From contig CAMPCG010000127.1 of assembly GCA_946644025.1 (NCBI GenBank), forward strand, positions 1 to 7,960: a stretch of DNA of 7,960 nucleotides, given 5' to 3'. Shown one piece after another: positions 1 to 6,880 of the stretch; position 1 is the stretch's first letter; the number at the start of each line of letters is the position of its first letter. Source of the DNA: an uncultured Prevotellaceae bacterium. Its GTDB lineage: Bacteria > Bacteroidota > Bacteroidia > Bacteroidales > Bacteroidaceae. Below the pieces are notes generated by a model. That model searched no databases. It was not told the DNA's origin and was given only the letters and a program-made list of their open reading frames with translations. The translations under genes and the position numbers were made by a program.

Positions 1-140
1 TCCCCTTCGAGATTACGGTGAAGCGCCCGGCACAGAAGGTCAAGGGTCCCGCTCAGGTGACCATCAAGAAGAAGACCGTCACCGCCGACACGCCAAAGCC
101 GAAACCCGTCACACCCAAGAAGCCCATCAAACTGCTCTGA
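1..140 (+). CDS. C-terminal tail of an unidentified protein (5' end outside window)
   Basis: An open frame read from position 3 runs 45 codons to the TGA at 138-140. The residues begin PFEITVKRPAQ and end PKKPIKLL. The tail is rich in Lys, Pro, Thr and Val, strongly basic and low in complexity, typical of a flexible C-terminal extension. The gene is cut by the window start, so no domain can be assigned. It ends 5 bases before the PP2C phosphatase start, which suggests one transcript. In bacteria PP2C genes often neighbour Ser/Thr kinases, FHA or von Willebrand A proteins, so one of those is possible, but nothing visible here proves it. Confidence 0.7.
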   Translation, partial: PFEITVKRPAQKVKGPAQVTIKKKTVTADTPKPKPVTPKKPIKLL

Positions 141-145
141 CACCT

Positions 146-994
146 ATGGCCGACAACAACCTGAAAATCATGCTCACCGGCATCACCGACGTGGGGCACC
201 ACCGTGAGGTCAACGAGGACGGCTTTGCGCTGTGTCTCGACGCGGCTAACCCCGACTGGACGCTGACGCAGACCGAACGCCCCGCCACGCTGCCCGACAG
301 CGGCTCGGTCATCATCGTGGCCGACGGTATGGGCGGCGCTGCTGCCGGCGAAGTGGCGTCAGCCATTGCCATCGAGACCGTAGAGCAGCTGTTCGACTAC
401 ACGACCGAGATGCCCGACGACATGCTTACCGACGCTATACGCCGGGCCGACGAGGCCATTAACCACCACGTAGACACCGCGCCGGAGACCACCGGCATGG
501 GAACGACCATCGTGGTGGCCTGGCTGCGCGACGACCAGGCCACCGTGGCATGGTGCGGCGACAGCCGCTGCTACCGCTACCGCCCGGGCGAAGGACTCAT
601 GCGCGTCAGCCACGACCACTCCTACGTGCAAGACCTCGTCGACATGGGCCAAATTACCGAGGACGAAGCCCTGACGCACCCCGAAAGCAACATCATTACC
701 CGCTGTCTGGGCGACACGGGGACGGAGCCCGAACCGGAAGTCACACGCATCGACCTCCAGACCGACGACCTGCTGCTCATCTGCAGCGACGGCCTCTGCG
801 GCTACTGCGCCGACAGCGCCATCGAGGACGTCCTCAACCGCTATCACGACGATCCCGCCGTCTGCCAGGAAGCGCTGTTGCAAATGGCTCTCGACGCCGG
901 CGGCTACGACAACATCACCATTGCGCTGGCTGCCATGGTCGACTCCCCCGCTCAGCCTTCTGGTTTTACACGATGGCTGAAGCGGCTGTTCTGA
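146..994 (+). CDS. PP2C-family (PPM) Ser/Thr protein phosphatase
   Basis: This predicted cytosolic, metal-dependent phosphatase (282 aa) would remove phosphate from phospho-Ser/Thr proteins. All main PP2C motifs are present and in order. They are R20-x-x-N23-E24-D25 (phosphate-binding Arg and metal-site acid), ADGMGG with D60, GMGTT at 117-121, GDSR at 138-141, TRCLG at 185-189, SDGL with D215, and GGYDN with D255/N256. D25, D60, D215 and D255 match the usual Mn/Mg ligands. The length is normal for a stand-alone bacterial PP2C. There is no signal peptide or membrane segment; the last residues (FTRWLKRLF) form a short basic, aromatic tail. The ATG at 146 is the first start after the upstream stop at 138-140, leaving a 5-base gap, so co-transcription with the upstream gene is likely. 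The partner kinase is not in the window. Confidence 0.95.
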   Translation: MADNNLKIMLTGITDVGHHREVNEDGFALCLDAANPDWTLTQTERPATLPDSGSVIIVADGMGGAAAGEVASAIAIETVEQLFDYTTEMPDDMLTDAIRRADEAINHHVDTAPETTGMGTTIVVAWLRDDQATVAWCGDSRCYRYRPGEGLMRVSHDHSYVQDLVDMGQITEDEALTHPESNIITRCLGDTGTEPEPEVTRIDLQTDDLLLICSDGLCGYCADSAIEDVLNRYHDDPAVCQEALLQMALDAGGYDNITIALAAMVDSPAQPSGFTRWLKRLF

Positions 995-1003
995 CGGCGC
1001 TAG

Positions 1004-1047
1004 CCGCTCCCCTCCCTTCAAGGGGGAGGGGTTGGGGGTGGGGTCTG
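1004..1047. repeat. GC-rich hairpin plus G-tract element, probable dispersed intergenic repeat
   Basis: Directly after the phosphatase stop, CCCCTCCC (1009-1016) pairs with GGGAGGGG (1024-1031) around a short TTCAA-like loop, giving eight strong base pairs. The 3' arm continues into further G-runs, so 1022-1043 holds four G-tracts separated by one or two bases, a formal G-quadruplex motif. No T-tract follows, so it is not a standard intrinsic terminator, although the stem could still weaken read-through. From memory, very similar CCCCTCCC...GGGGTTGGGGGTGGGG sequences recur between genes in many Bacteroidetes genomes. That makes a REP-like repeat the best call; copy number cannot be seen here. 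Confidence 0.6.
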
Positions 1048-1105
1048 TAATTAACCCACATGAATTCTTTTGAGCCCAATCAAACAGAAAAAACGACCTA
1101 AAAAA

Positions 1106-2443
1106 ATGGAGAAGCATAACGATATGAGCCGCCGCGAGTTCCTGCGCCGCCTGGGCTTGGGCACCGGCTCGGCCATGGCTCTCATGGCTATGGAGCCACT
1201 GGGCGTGCTGGCCCGCGAGCAAGAAGACCCCGTGACCCCCAAGATGACCTACCGCGTGCAGCACGGCTCGGGCGAGCCCGTCTCGCTGCTGGGCTTCGGC
1301 ATGATGCGACTACCCGATGACCAGGACGAGGTGAACCGTCTGGTGGACTACGCCATAGAGCACGGCGTGAACTACTTTGACACGGCGCCGATGTACATGG
1401 GTGGACGGTCGGAGGTGCTGACGGGCAACGCCCTGGCACGCCACGCGCGCGAAAAATTCTTCGTGGCAACGAAGATGTCGAACCAGAACCAGCGCTTCTG
1501 GGCCTTCGACGACTCCAAGCGCATGTACGAGCAGTCGTTCGAGCGCTTGCAGGTGGACTATCTGGACTACTACCTGCTGCACAGCATCGGCGGCGGCATG
1601 GATACACTGAAAGGGCGTTTCCTCGAAAACGGCATCCTAGACTTCCTGCTGAAGGAGCGCGAGGCAGGGCGCATACGCCACCTGGGATTCTCGTACCACG
1701 GCGACGTGCGCGACTTCGACTGGCTGCTCGACCGGCAGGAGGAGTATCACTGGGACTTCTGCCAGATACAGATGAACTTCCTGGACTGGCGACACGCCTC
1801 GCTGCGAGGCGGGCGGCGCACCGATGCCGACGCGGAGTACCTCTATAACAAGTGTGCGAAGGCCGGCGTGCAGTGTGTCATCATGGAGCCGTTGCGCGGC
1901 GGTGCCTTCGGCCGCATGGCGCAGGAACTCACCGACCAGCTGCTGGCCGTGCATCCCGACGACAGCACCGCCCGCTGGGCGTTCCGCTGGGTGGGCTCCT
2001 ACCCCAACATCCTCACCGTGCTGAGCGGCATGAACCGCATGGAGCACCTGGAGGAGAACGTCGCCACCTTCTCCCCACTCGACCCCTGCACCGAGCAGGA
2101 GAACAAGCTGTTGGCACAGATAGCCGACCAGATGTCGGGCTACCCCACCATTCCCTGCACCACCTGCGAGTACTGCATGCCCTGTCCCTACGGCGTGAAC
2201 ATTCCCGCCAACTTCGCCTACTACAACGAGGCCGTCAACAGCCACCTGCTGCCCTTGCCCGAGCGCACCGCTGCCGACTACGGCGAGCGCCGCCAGCTGC
2301 TGCTCGACGGCTACCGGAAGGCGCTGCCCGACGAGAATGCCTGGGCCAAGCGTTGCCAGGTCTGCGAGGTATGTCTGTCGAAGTGTCCGCAGCAGATTCG
2401 CATTCCCAACCAAATGGCGCGCATCGTAGAGACGCTGAGGTAA
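1106..2443 (+). CDS. Aldo/keto reductase with twin-arginine-like leader and C-terminal 2x[4Fe-4S] domain
   Basis: Predicted NAD(P)H-linked oxidoreductase of the aldo/keto reductase superfamily (COG1453-like), 445 aa. The barrel shows GFGMMRLP near the start and the full catalytic tetrad: D92 and Y97 in FDTAPMY, K123 in VATK, H159 in YYLLH. The C-terminus adds a ferredoxin-like module with CxxCxxCxxCP (C351, C354, C357, C360) and CxxCxxCxxxCP (C417, C420, C423, C427), as expected for two [4Fe-4S] clusters. The N-terminus reads MSRREFLRRLG followed by a hydrophobic, small-residue stretch ending GVLA near residue 36, a Tat-type signal that would export the folded, cofactor-loaded enzyme. ATG at 1106 is preferred because it follows an A-rich stretch; ATG at 1124 is an alternative that keeps the RR motif, and a TTG at 1070 is in frame but less likely. 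The substrate is unknown. The next gene starts 64 bases downstream. Confidence 0.94.
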   Translation: MEKHNDMSRREFLRRLGLGTGSAMALMAMEPLGVLAREQEDPVTPKMTYRVQHGSGEPVSLLGFGMMRLPDDQDEVNRLVDYAIEHGVNYFDTAPMYMGGRSEVLTGNALARHAREKFFVATKMSNQNQRFWAFDDSKRMYEQSFERLQVDYLDYYLLHSIGGGMDTLKGRFLENGILDFLLKEREAGRIRHLGFSYHGDVRDFDWLLDRQEEYHWDFCQIQMNFLDWRHASLRGGRRTDADAEYLYNKCAKAGVQCVIMEPLRGGAFGRMAQELTDQLLAVHPDDSTARWAFRWVGSYPNILTVLSGMNRMEHLEENVATFSPLDPCTEQENKLLAQIADQMSGYPTIPCTTCEYCMPCPYGVNIPANFAYYNEAVNSHLLPLPERTAADYGERRQLLLDGYRKALPDENAWAKRCQVCEVCLSKCPQQIRIPNQMARIVETLR

Positions 2444-2472
2444 GACGCTCCTCGATGATCTGACTGACAAGC

Positions 2473-2520
2473 ATGAAAAAGACACCATCCGTGAAAATAC
2501 TGACAACATGAAAAAGACAC
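2473..2520 (+). repeat. 13-bp direct repeat creating a 12-codon mini-ORF before the hydrolase gene
   Basis: ATGAAAAAGACAC occurs at 2473-2485 and again at 2508-2520, where it forms the true start of the hydrolase. The upstream copy opens a 12-codon frame (MKKTPSVKILTT) whose TGA at 2509-2511 overlaps the hydrolase ATG as ATGA. The copies are 35 bases apart, so they are out of frame and the first cannot be an alternative start for the hydrolase. It could be a chance or slippage duplication, or a tiny leader frame that couples ribosomes to the downstream start. Confidence 0.5.
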
Positions 2521-3767
2521 TATTTGTTACCACGCTGCTCACCCTTGCCACCCTTCTGGGACAGGCACAAGTGCAACCCGGCAGTGCACTGCTCGGCTCA
2601 TGGACGGGTAAGCTCAACGCCATGGGCCAGAAGCTGACGCTGGTGCTGCACCTGCAGCAAGCCGGCGACTCCGTGAAGGCCACGCTCGACAGCCCCGACC
2701 AGAGTGCCAAGGGCATACCCTGCACGGCGGAGTACCTGACCGACGACTCCGTGGCGGTGAAGGTCGACATGATCTACGCCACCTACCGCGCACGCTTGAA
2801 GGACGGCAAACTCGACGGCACGTTCACGCAGATGGGCATGCCGTTCCCCCTGGTCATGGACAAAGGCGAAGAGGAGCTTCGTCGACCGCAGACCCCTGCG
2901 CCACCCTATCCTTACCGGACGGAGGAGGTGACCTTCCGCAACACGACAGACAGCGCCACCCTCGCCGGCACGCTGACCTATCCGCAAGGCTACGAGGCGA
3001 TGAAACCCGGCAAGGTGCCCGTGGTGCTGCTGGTCACTGGCAGCGGGCAGCAGAACCGCGACGAGGAGATCTTCGACCACAAGCCGTTCCTCGTCATGGC
3101 CGACTATCTGGCCCGTCACGGCATTGCATCACTACGCTATGACGACCGCGCCACCGGCGCATCCGTGGGAGGAGAAGTGAAGCATGCCACCACCGCCGAC
3201 TTCATGCGCGATGCCGCTGCCGGCATTGACTATCTGCGCTCGCTGAAGGCTTTCGGCAAGGTGGGATGCCTCGGTCACAGCGAAGGCGGCACCATCGCCT
3301 TCATGCTTGCTGCTCAGCAGCTGGCCGACTTCATCGTGTCCATGGCCGGGCCAGGCGTCAAGGGCGACACCCTGCTCGTCATGCAAGCCAACAGCATCCT
3401 GCAGCGCTCGGGCATGCCCGCCCTGCAGACCGTTGAGCAATACCGCCGGCAGCCCGCCATCCAACAGTCGCCCTGGCTGCGCTGGTTCATCGACTACGAC
3501 CCGTCGCACGACATCAGTCAGGCGCGCTGCCCCGTCTTCGCCCTCAACGGTTCGCTCGACTGCCAAGTCATCGCCTCGCAGAACCTCACGGCCATACAAC
3601 GCCTGCTGCCGAAGCAGAAGAAAAGTCTCGTCAGGGAGTACCCGTCGCTCAACCATCTCTTCCAGCACGCCACGACGGGCCTGCCCACCGAATACCGGCA
3701 GATAGAGGAAACCATTTCGCCCGACGTGCTGAGCGACATTGCCAACTGGATTAACACCCTGAAATGA
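2508..3767 (+). CDS. Secreted alpha/beta hydrolase with N-terminal beta domain
   Basis: Predicted exported serine hydrolase (esterase/peptidase-like), 419 aa. Residues 1-20 form a type I signal peptide (KK, long hydrophobic stretch, GQA before Q21). Residues about 28-118 form a small beta-rich domain (GSWTGKL at 30-36, GTFTQMGMPFPL ending near 115), an N-terminal module often seen on this hydrolase family. The alpha/beta hydrolase fold follows from about 138. It has TGSGQQNRDE at 177-186, the family's oxyanion-side loop; the nucleophile elbow GHSEGG with S258; a likely acid, D351, in LNGSLDCQV; and the His, H383, in LNHLFQ. The catalytic triad therefore looks complete. The protein probably acts in the periplasm; the substrate cannot be inferred. 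Its stop TGA (3765-3767) overlaps the ATG of the next gene at 3764, indicating translational coupling. Confidence 0.92.
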   Translation: MKKTLFVTTLLTLATLLGQAQVQPGSALLGSWTGKLNAMGQKLTLVLHLQQAGDSVKATLDSPDQSAKGIPCTAEYLTDDSVAVKVDMIYATYRARLKDGKLDGTFTQMGMPFPLVMDKGEEELRRPQTPAPPYPYRTEEVTFRNTTDSATLAGTLTYPQGYEAMKPGKVPVVLLVTGSGQQNRDEEIFDHKPFLVMADYLARHGIASLRYDDRATGASVGGEVKHATTADFMRDAAAGIDYLRSLKAFGKVGCLGHSEGGTIAFMLAAQQLADFIVSMAGPGVKGDTLLVMQANSILQRSGMPALQTVEQYRRQPAIQQSPWLRWFIDYDPSHDISQARCPVFALNGSLDCQVIASQNLTAIQRLLPKQKKSLVREYPSLNHLFQHATTGLPTEYRQIEETISPDVLSDIANWINTLK

Positions 3768-4714
3768 TGACTCTGAAAAAGTGGCTCTTTACCGGCACCA
3801 CCCACTGTCTGCTGACCGTTGCCGCCATCGCCCTCTGTCTGCTCATTGTTGCCTGCAGGCAGCGGCCAGCGCTGGAAGAGCAGAACTCCGTCTACTACTG
3901 GCGCACGGAGTGGCGTCTGGACAGCACTGAGCACGCCTTCTTGCAGAAGTACGACATCAAGAGGGTCTACTGCCGCTACTTCGACGTCGTCATGCGCGGC
4001 GGCAAGCCCATGCCCAACGCCACCATCAGCTTTCCCAGCACCCCGCCCGAGGGCCTCGAGCTCGTCCCCACCGTCTATATCACTGAGGACTGCATGCGCG
4101 CCGGTCTCGTGTGCGACGGTACTACCGCCGCCCCCGCGGAGCTGAGCACCGACGGACGCCAGCTCGCCACAAAGCTGGTCGAGCGCATCGTGCAGATGAA
4201 CGAGACCAACGACATCAGCGGCGTGCGTGAGATACAGATTGACTGCGACTACCCCCTGAACAGCCGCCACACCTACTACGCCTTCCTCGACGCCGTGCGC
4301 CAGGAGGCTAAGGCCCACGGCCTGCGCCTCTCCACCACCATCCGCCTGCACCAGCTCTCCATGCCGGTGCCGCCCGCCGACTACGGCGTGCTGATGATCT
4401 ACAACACCGGCGACCCGCGTAACTTCGAGCAGCGCAACCCCATCCTCGACATACGCGACGTGGCGCCCTATCTGCGCTACCTGGCCGACTACCCCCTGCC
4501 CTTGGCCGCCGCCTACCCCGTCTACTACTGGCAGCGCACCATCCACGGCGTCAGCGTGGAGCACACCGTCAGTGCCGACGAGATTCTCAACGTGAAGCAG
4601 GCCGTGGAGAAGCGGCGTCCCGACCTGAGCCGCACCATTCTCGTGTATCATTTAGACAAAGACAATATCAACCGTTATCCACCTGAAACCTATGAAGCGA
4701 TTTATCATCATTAG
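3764..4714 (+). CDS. Putative lipoprotein with predicted TIM-barrel (DUF3142-like) fold
   Basis: A 316-aa protein with a hydrophobic leader ending LLIVAC, so C31 is the likely lipidated Cys. The first ATG (3764) overlaps the hydrolase stop; the ATG at 3767 is an equally usable alternative. I do not recognise a characterised homologue. Eight strand-like segments are spaced as in a (beta/alpha)8 barrel: VYYWRTEW 43-50, RVYCRYFDV 67-75, LVPTVYIT 100-107, EIQIDCDYP ending about 164, LRLSTTIRL 187-195, YGVLMIYNT 207-215, LAAAYPVYYW 247-256 and RTILVYHLD 290-298. The IQIDCDY strand with D160/D162, then S-T-T two segments on, resembles DUF3142 and, more loosely, glycosidase barrels that put acids at the end of strand 4. 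An enzyme or a sugar-binding barrel is inferred, not shown. Its last 23 bases overlap the next gene in another frame. Confidence 0.87.
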   Translation: MMTLKKWLFTGTTHCLLTVAAIALCLLIVACRQRPALEEQNSVYYWRTEWRLDSTEHAFLQKYDIKRVYCRYFDVVMRGGKPMPNATISFPSTPPEGLELVPTVYITEDCMRAGLVCDGTTAAPAELSTDGRQLATKLVERIVQMNETNDISGVREIQIDCDYPLNSRHTYYAFLDAVRQEAKAHGLRLSTTIRLHQLSMPVPPADYGVLMIYNTGDPRNFEQRNPILDIRDVAPYLRYLADYPLPLAAAYPVYYWQRTIHGVSVEHTVSADEILNVKQAVEKRRPDLSRTILVYHLDKDNINRYPPETYEAIYHH

Positions 4715-6704
4715 CCTTCTTGCTGCCATAGCCGCAAGGGGCATGGCCTGTATCTGGATGGCAACAGACAACTACTACCTCTTCTGCTTCGACCAGCAAG
4801 AGGATTTCAGCTTTCGGGCCGACGAGATTACCCGCGAAAACTGGAAAGCCTATCTCGGCATGTCGGGCGACGACTACTTCTACTTCGATGCCGACGAAAT
4901 CATCAGCAAGGCTAAGTCGAAGAACGACGAGCTGATGGTCAGCTACGTCGAGAACCTGCAGAAATACCTCGACTGCGCCAGAGACGTCGACGAAGAGACC
5001 TGGAACTACCCCTCCAAGGAGGAGCTCGCCGACCGCGCCCTGCAGCTCAACAGCGTGCGCACCTATGCCCTCAGCAAGGTGAAGTCGCGCCTGCGCAGCC
5101 AGCATGCCCTGCTCTACATGCGCTGTAACATGCTGCTGGGCCGCCACCAGGAGAACGTCGACTTCTGGGAACAGACGGCAAAGGACTTCATCGAGACGGT
5201 CTACAAGGACATGATGGAGAACATCTACGCCGGCGCACTGCTGAAGTGCGGGCGTGACCACGAGGCCGGACAAATCTTCGCTCGTCAGGGCGACTACAGC
5301 AGCCTCATGACGCAGTACTACACCAAGCGCTCCTGCCAGGCCATCCGACAGGAGTACCAGCGCGACCCTAACTCCGCCGTGCTCCCATTCCTCCTGCAGG
5401 ACTTTGTGAACAACGCCCAGGAGGCCTGCGACGGCAGCTACGACGGCAAGCTCTTCATCCGCGACATTCAGCAGGCTGAAGCCCGCCAGATGATGGCCCT
5501 CTGCCAGCAGGCTGCCACCGAGGGCAAGAGCCGCCAGCCCATTCTCTGGAAGAGCGCCAAGGCCTGGCTGGAGTACATGTTCGGCGACAAGCAGCAGGCC
5601 CTCAGCGACATCAAGGAGACCGCCACCCTCGACGGCACCGACGGCATGAAGAACGTCGCACGCGTGCTGCGCCTCTACATCACCGGAGCCATGACGCCCG
5701 TGAACATTGCCTGGGAGAACTACGTCGCCGACGAGCTGCGCTGGCTGCAGAGCATGAAGGACAGCGACGACTACTACGGCCGCGCCTTCGAGCGCATCAC
5801 CCACCAGATGGCCTGCGACAAACTGCAGAAGGCCGGCCGACAGACATCGGCCAACAAGATGAAGGCTCTGACGGACGCCAGCGCCTATGAACTCTATCTC
5901 GACACGGCCAGCGTAGACGACGCCCTCGCCGCGCTGAACTACTTCAAGGGCCCCATGCGCTCGCCCATCGACAAGTTCCTCAAGGAGAACGCCGAAGAAT
6001 TGAACCCCATGGCTGTCAACGACCTCATTGCCACGAAGTACCTGCGACTCAGCCAGTGGCAGCAGGCCATAGAGTGGCTGCTGAAGGTGCCAACGTCGTA
6101 CTACGCCGACAAGGGCTATGCGCCCTACGCCGCACTGCGACGCTGGAGCGTGGAGCCCTGGGTCAAGCGCCAGTGGCTGCGCGAAGACCAGACGTGGGGC
6201 GAAGGCCGCGCCGTGCTCAAGCAGAACCCGAAGCTGGTCTTTGCGCGCGAAATGCAGCAGATGGAGGCCGAGAGCCACGTGCTCTCAGGACAGGCTCTCT
6301 GCCAGCGCTACTACGACCTCGCCGTGCGCTATGCTCAGGCCCACATCACCGGCGACTGCTGGTTCCTGCTACACGACTTCAAGAGTGCCTACGATGAAGA
6401 CGAGAAGTCGGACTTCGCCCAGAAGGCCGTCGACCTGCTGCGCAAGGCCGGACGCACCACCAACCGCCAGCTCAAGGAGAAGGTGCTCTTCGCCCGCGTC
6501 TACTACTACCTGAACCCCGACTGCTGGTACGAGGCCCACTGGGACAGCAACATCTCCGACTACGTCAGGACGCCCAACCTGAGCAGCATGCAATACAACG
6601 CCTTTGCTGCCCTGGCCGACTTCGAGAAGTCGAACCCTGACGGCACGCCCGTCTACATCTCACGCTGCGACGAGTACATCCAGTTCCGCAAGTTCTACAA
6701 GTGA
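4692..6704 (+). CDS. Large exported helical-repeat (TPR-like) protein of unknown function
   Basis: A 670-aa protein that starts inside the preceding gene (23-base overlap). Residues 1-19 are a signal peptide (MKRFIIISLLAAIAARGMA). C20 follows directly, so lipidation is possible, but the G-M-A-C context is a poor lipobox and signal peptidase I cleavage is more likely. The mature start, CIWMATDNYYLF, resembles the 'AC....NYY.F' beginning that I recall in large uncharacterised exported Bacteroidales proteins. The rest is almost entirely predicted helix, rich in Ala, Gln, Trp and Tyr. It has irregular TPR-like helical pairs, for example around 438-480 (YLRLSQWQQAIEWLLKVP) and 560-605. There are no obvious catalytic motifs or transmembrane segments after the leader. 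Such solenoids usually scaffold or bind partners. Given the overlap, the lipoprotein encoded just upstream is the first candidate partner; this is inference. Confidence 0.88.
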   Translation: MKRFIIISLLAAIAARGMACIWMATDNYYLFCFDQQEDFSFRADEITRENWKAYLGMSGDDYFYFDADEIISKAKSKNDELMVSYVENLQKYLDCARDVDEETWNYPSKEELADRALQLNSVRTYALSKVKSRLRSQHALLYMRCNMLLGRHQENVDFWEQTAKDFIETVYKDMMENIYAGALLKCGRDHEAGQIFARQGDYSSLMTQYYTKRSCQAIRQEYQRDPNSAVLPFLLQDFVNNAQEACDGSYDGKLFIRDIQQAEARQMMALCQQAATEGKSRQPILWKSAKAWLEYMFGDKQQALSDIKETATLDGTDGMKNVARVLRLYITGAMTPVNIAWENYVADELRWLQSMKDSDDYYGRAFERITHQMACDKLQKAGRQTSANKMKALTDASAYELYLDTASVDDALAALNYFKGPMRSPIDKFLKENAEELNPMAVNDLIATKYLRLSQWQQAIEWLLKVPTSYYADKGYAPYAALRRWSVEPWVKRQWLREDQTWGEGRAVLKQNPKLVFAREMQQMEAESHVLSGQALCQRYYDLAVRYAQAHITGDCWFLLHDFKSAYDEDEKSDFAQKAVDLLRKAGRTTNRQLKEKVLFARVYYYLNPDCWYEAHWDSNISDYVRTPNLSSMQYNAFAALADFEKSNPDGTPVYISRCDEYIQFRKFYK

Positions 6705-6804
6705 CGGCTTGCAAATGCCGACGGCGTAAATAGCCATAGAACAACTGACAGGAGGGCGTGTCAAAAAGACATATACGCTAACGCGTGCTTTAAGAAAACC
6801 TCAA

Positions 6805-6860
6805 AAAACAAGAAAAAACAAGAAAAAACCACGTGGTTTTTTCTTGTTTTTTCTTGTTTT
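6805..6860. terminator. Probable bidirectional transcription terminator
   Basis: A perfect 56-bp palindrome lies between two convergent genes that end at 6704 (+) and 6946 (-). On either strand the RNA would fold into a hairpin with a GC clamp at the tip (CC-ACGU-GG) and a U-rich 3' arm with U6 runs at about 6837-6842 and 6847-6852 on the + strand, mirrored on the other. The layout is that of a two-way terminator, although the U-runs lie inside the stem rather than after it. It sits within the larger 6747-6918 inverted repeat, which may have been co-opted for this job. Confidence 0.55.
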
Positions 6861-6880
6861 AATTTGTTTTAATTTGTTTT
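6841..6880. repeat. Four tandem 10-bp T-rich units, phased A/T tracts
   Basis: The 40 bases read as TTCTTGTTTT twice, then AATTTGTTTT twice, each exactly 10 bases. In the opposite arm, A6 tracts start at 6803, 6813 and 6823, also at 10-base steps. A/T tracts in phase with the helical turn are the classic cause of intrinsically curved DNA. The left arm lacks clean copies of the AATTTGTTTT units, so the units may have expanded on one side after the palindrome formed. Confidence 0.65.

Noticed and set aside
1065..1072. TTCTTTTG before the reductase as a -7 promoter box
   Set aside because: One mismatch to TAnnTTTG, but no TTTG at the right distance upstream, where the sequence is G-rich repeat. 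A promoter here is possible but not supported.
1070..1105. TTG start extending the reductase by 12 residues
   Set aside because: The extension is merely Lys-rich and pushes the twin-arginine motif inward; ATG at 1106 gives a normal Tat-like leader.
1637..2770. 377-codon antisense open frame across the reductase
   Set aside because: It spans the end of the reductase and the start of the hydrolase without a matching gene structure; composition is that of a shadow frame.
3518..4651. 377-codon antisense open frame across the hydrolase and lipoprotein genes
   Set aside because: Low-complexity Val/Gly/His/Ala composition and coverage of two well-supported genes show it is a codon-bias shadow.
4668..6278. 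Long 536-codon open frame antisense to the helical-repeat gene
   Set aside because: It is rich in Leu, Val, His and Gly as expected from reverse-reading GC-rich codons, has no recognisable motif or signal, and mirrors a clearly coding + strand gene.
6705..6720. CGGC...GCCG hairpin right after the helical-repeat gene stop as a terminator
   Set aside because: Only four base pairs with an eight-base loop and no following T-tract; the palindrome downstream is a far better terminator.
6803..6880. Regular 10-bp units as a CRISPR array or recombination site array
   Set aside because: Units are too short, without spacers, and lie within one palindrome.
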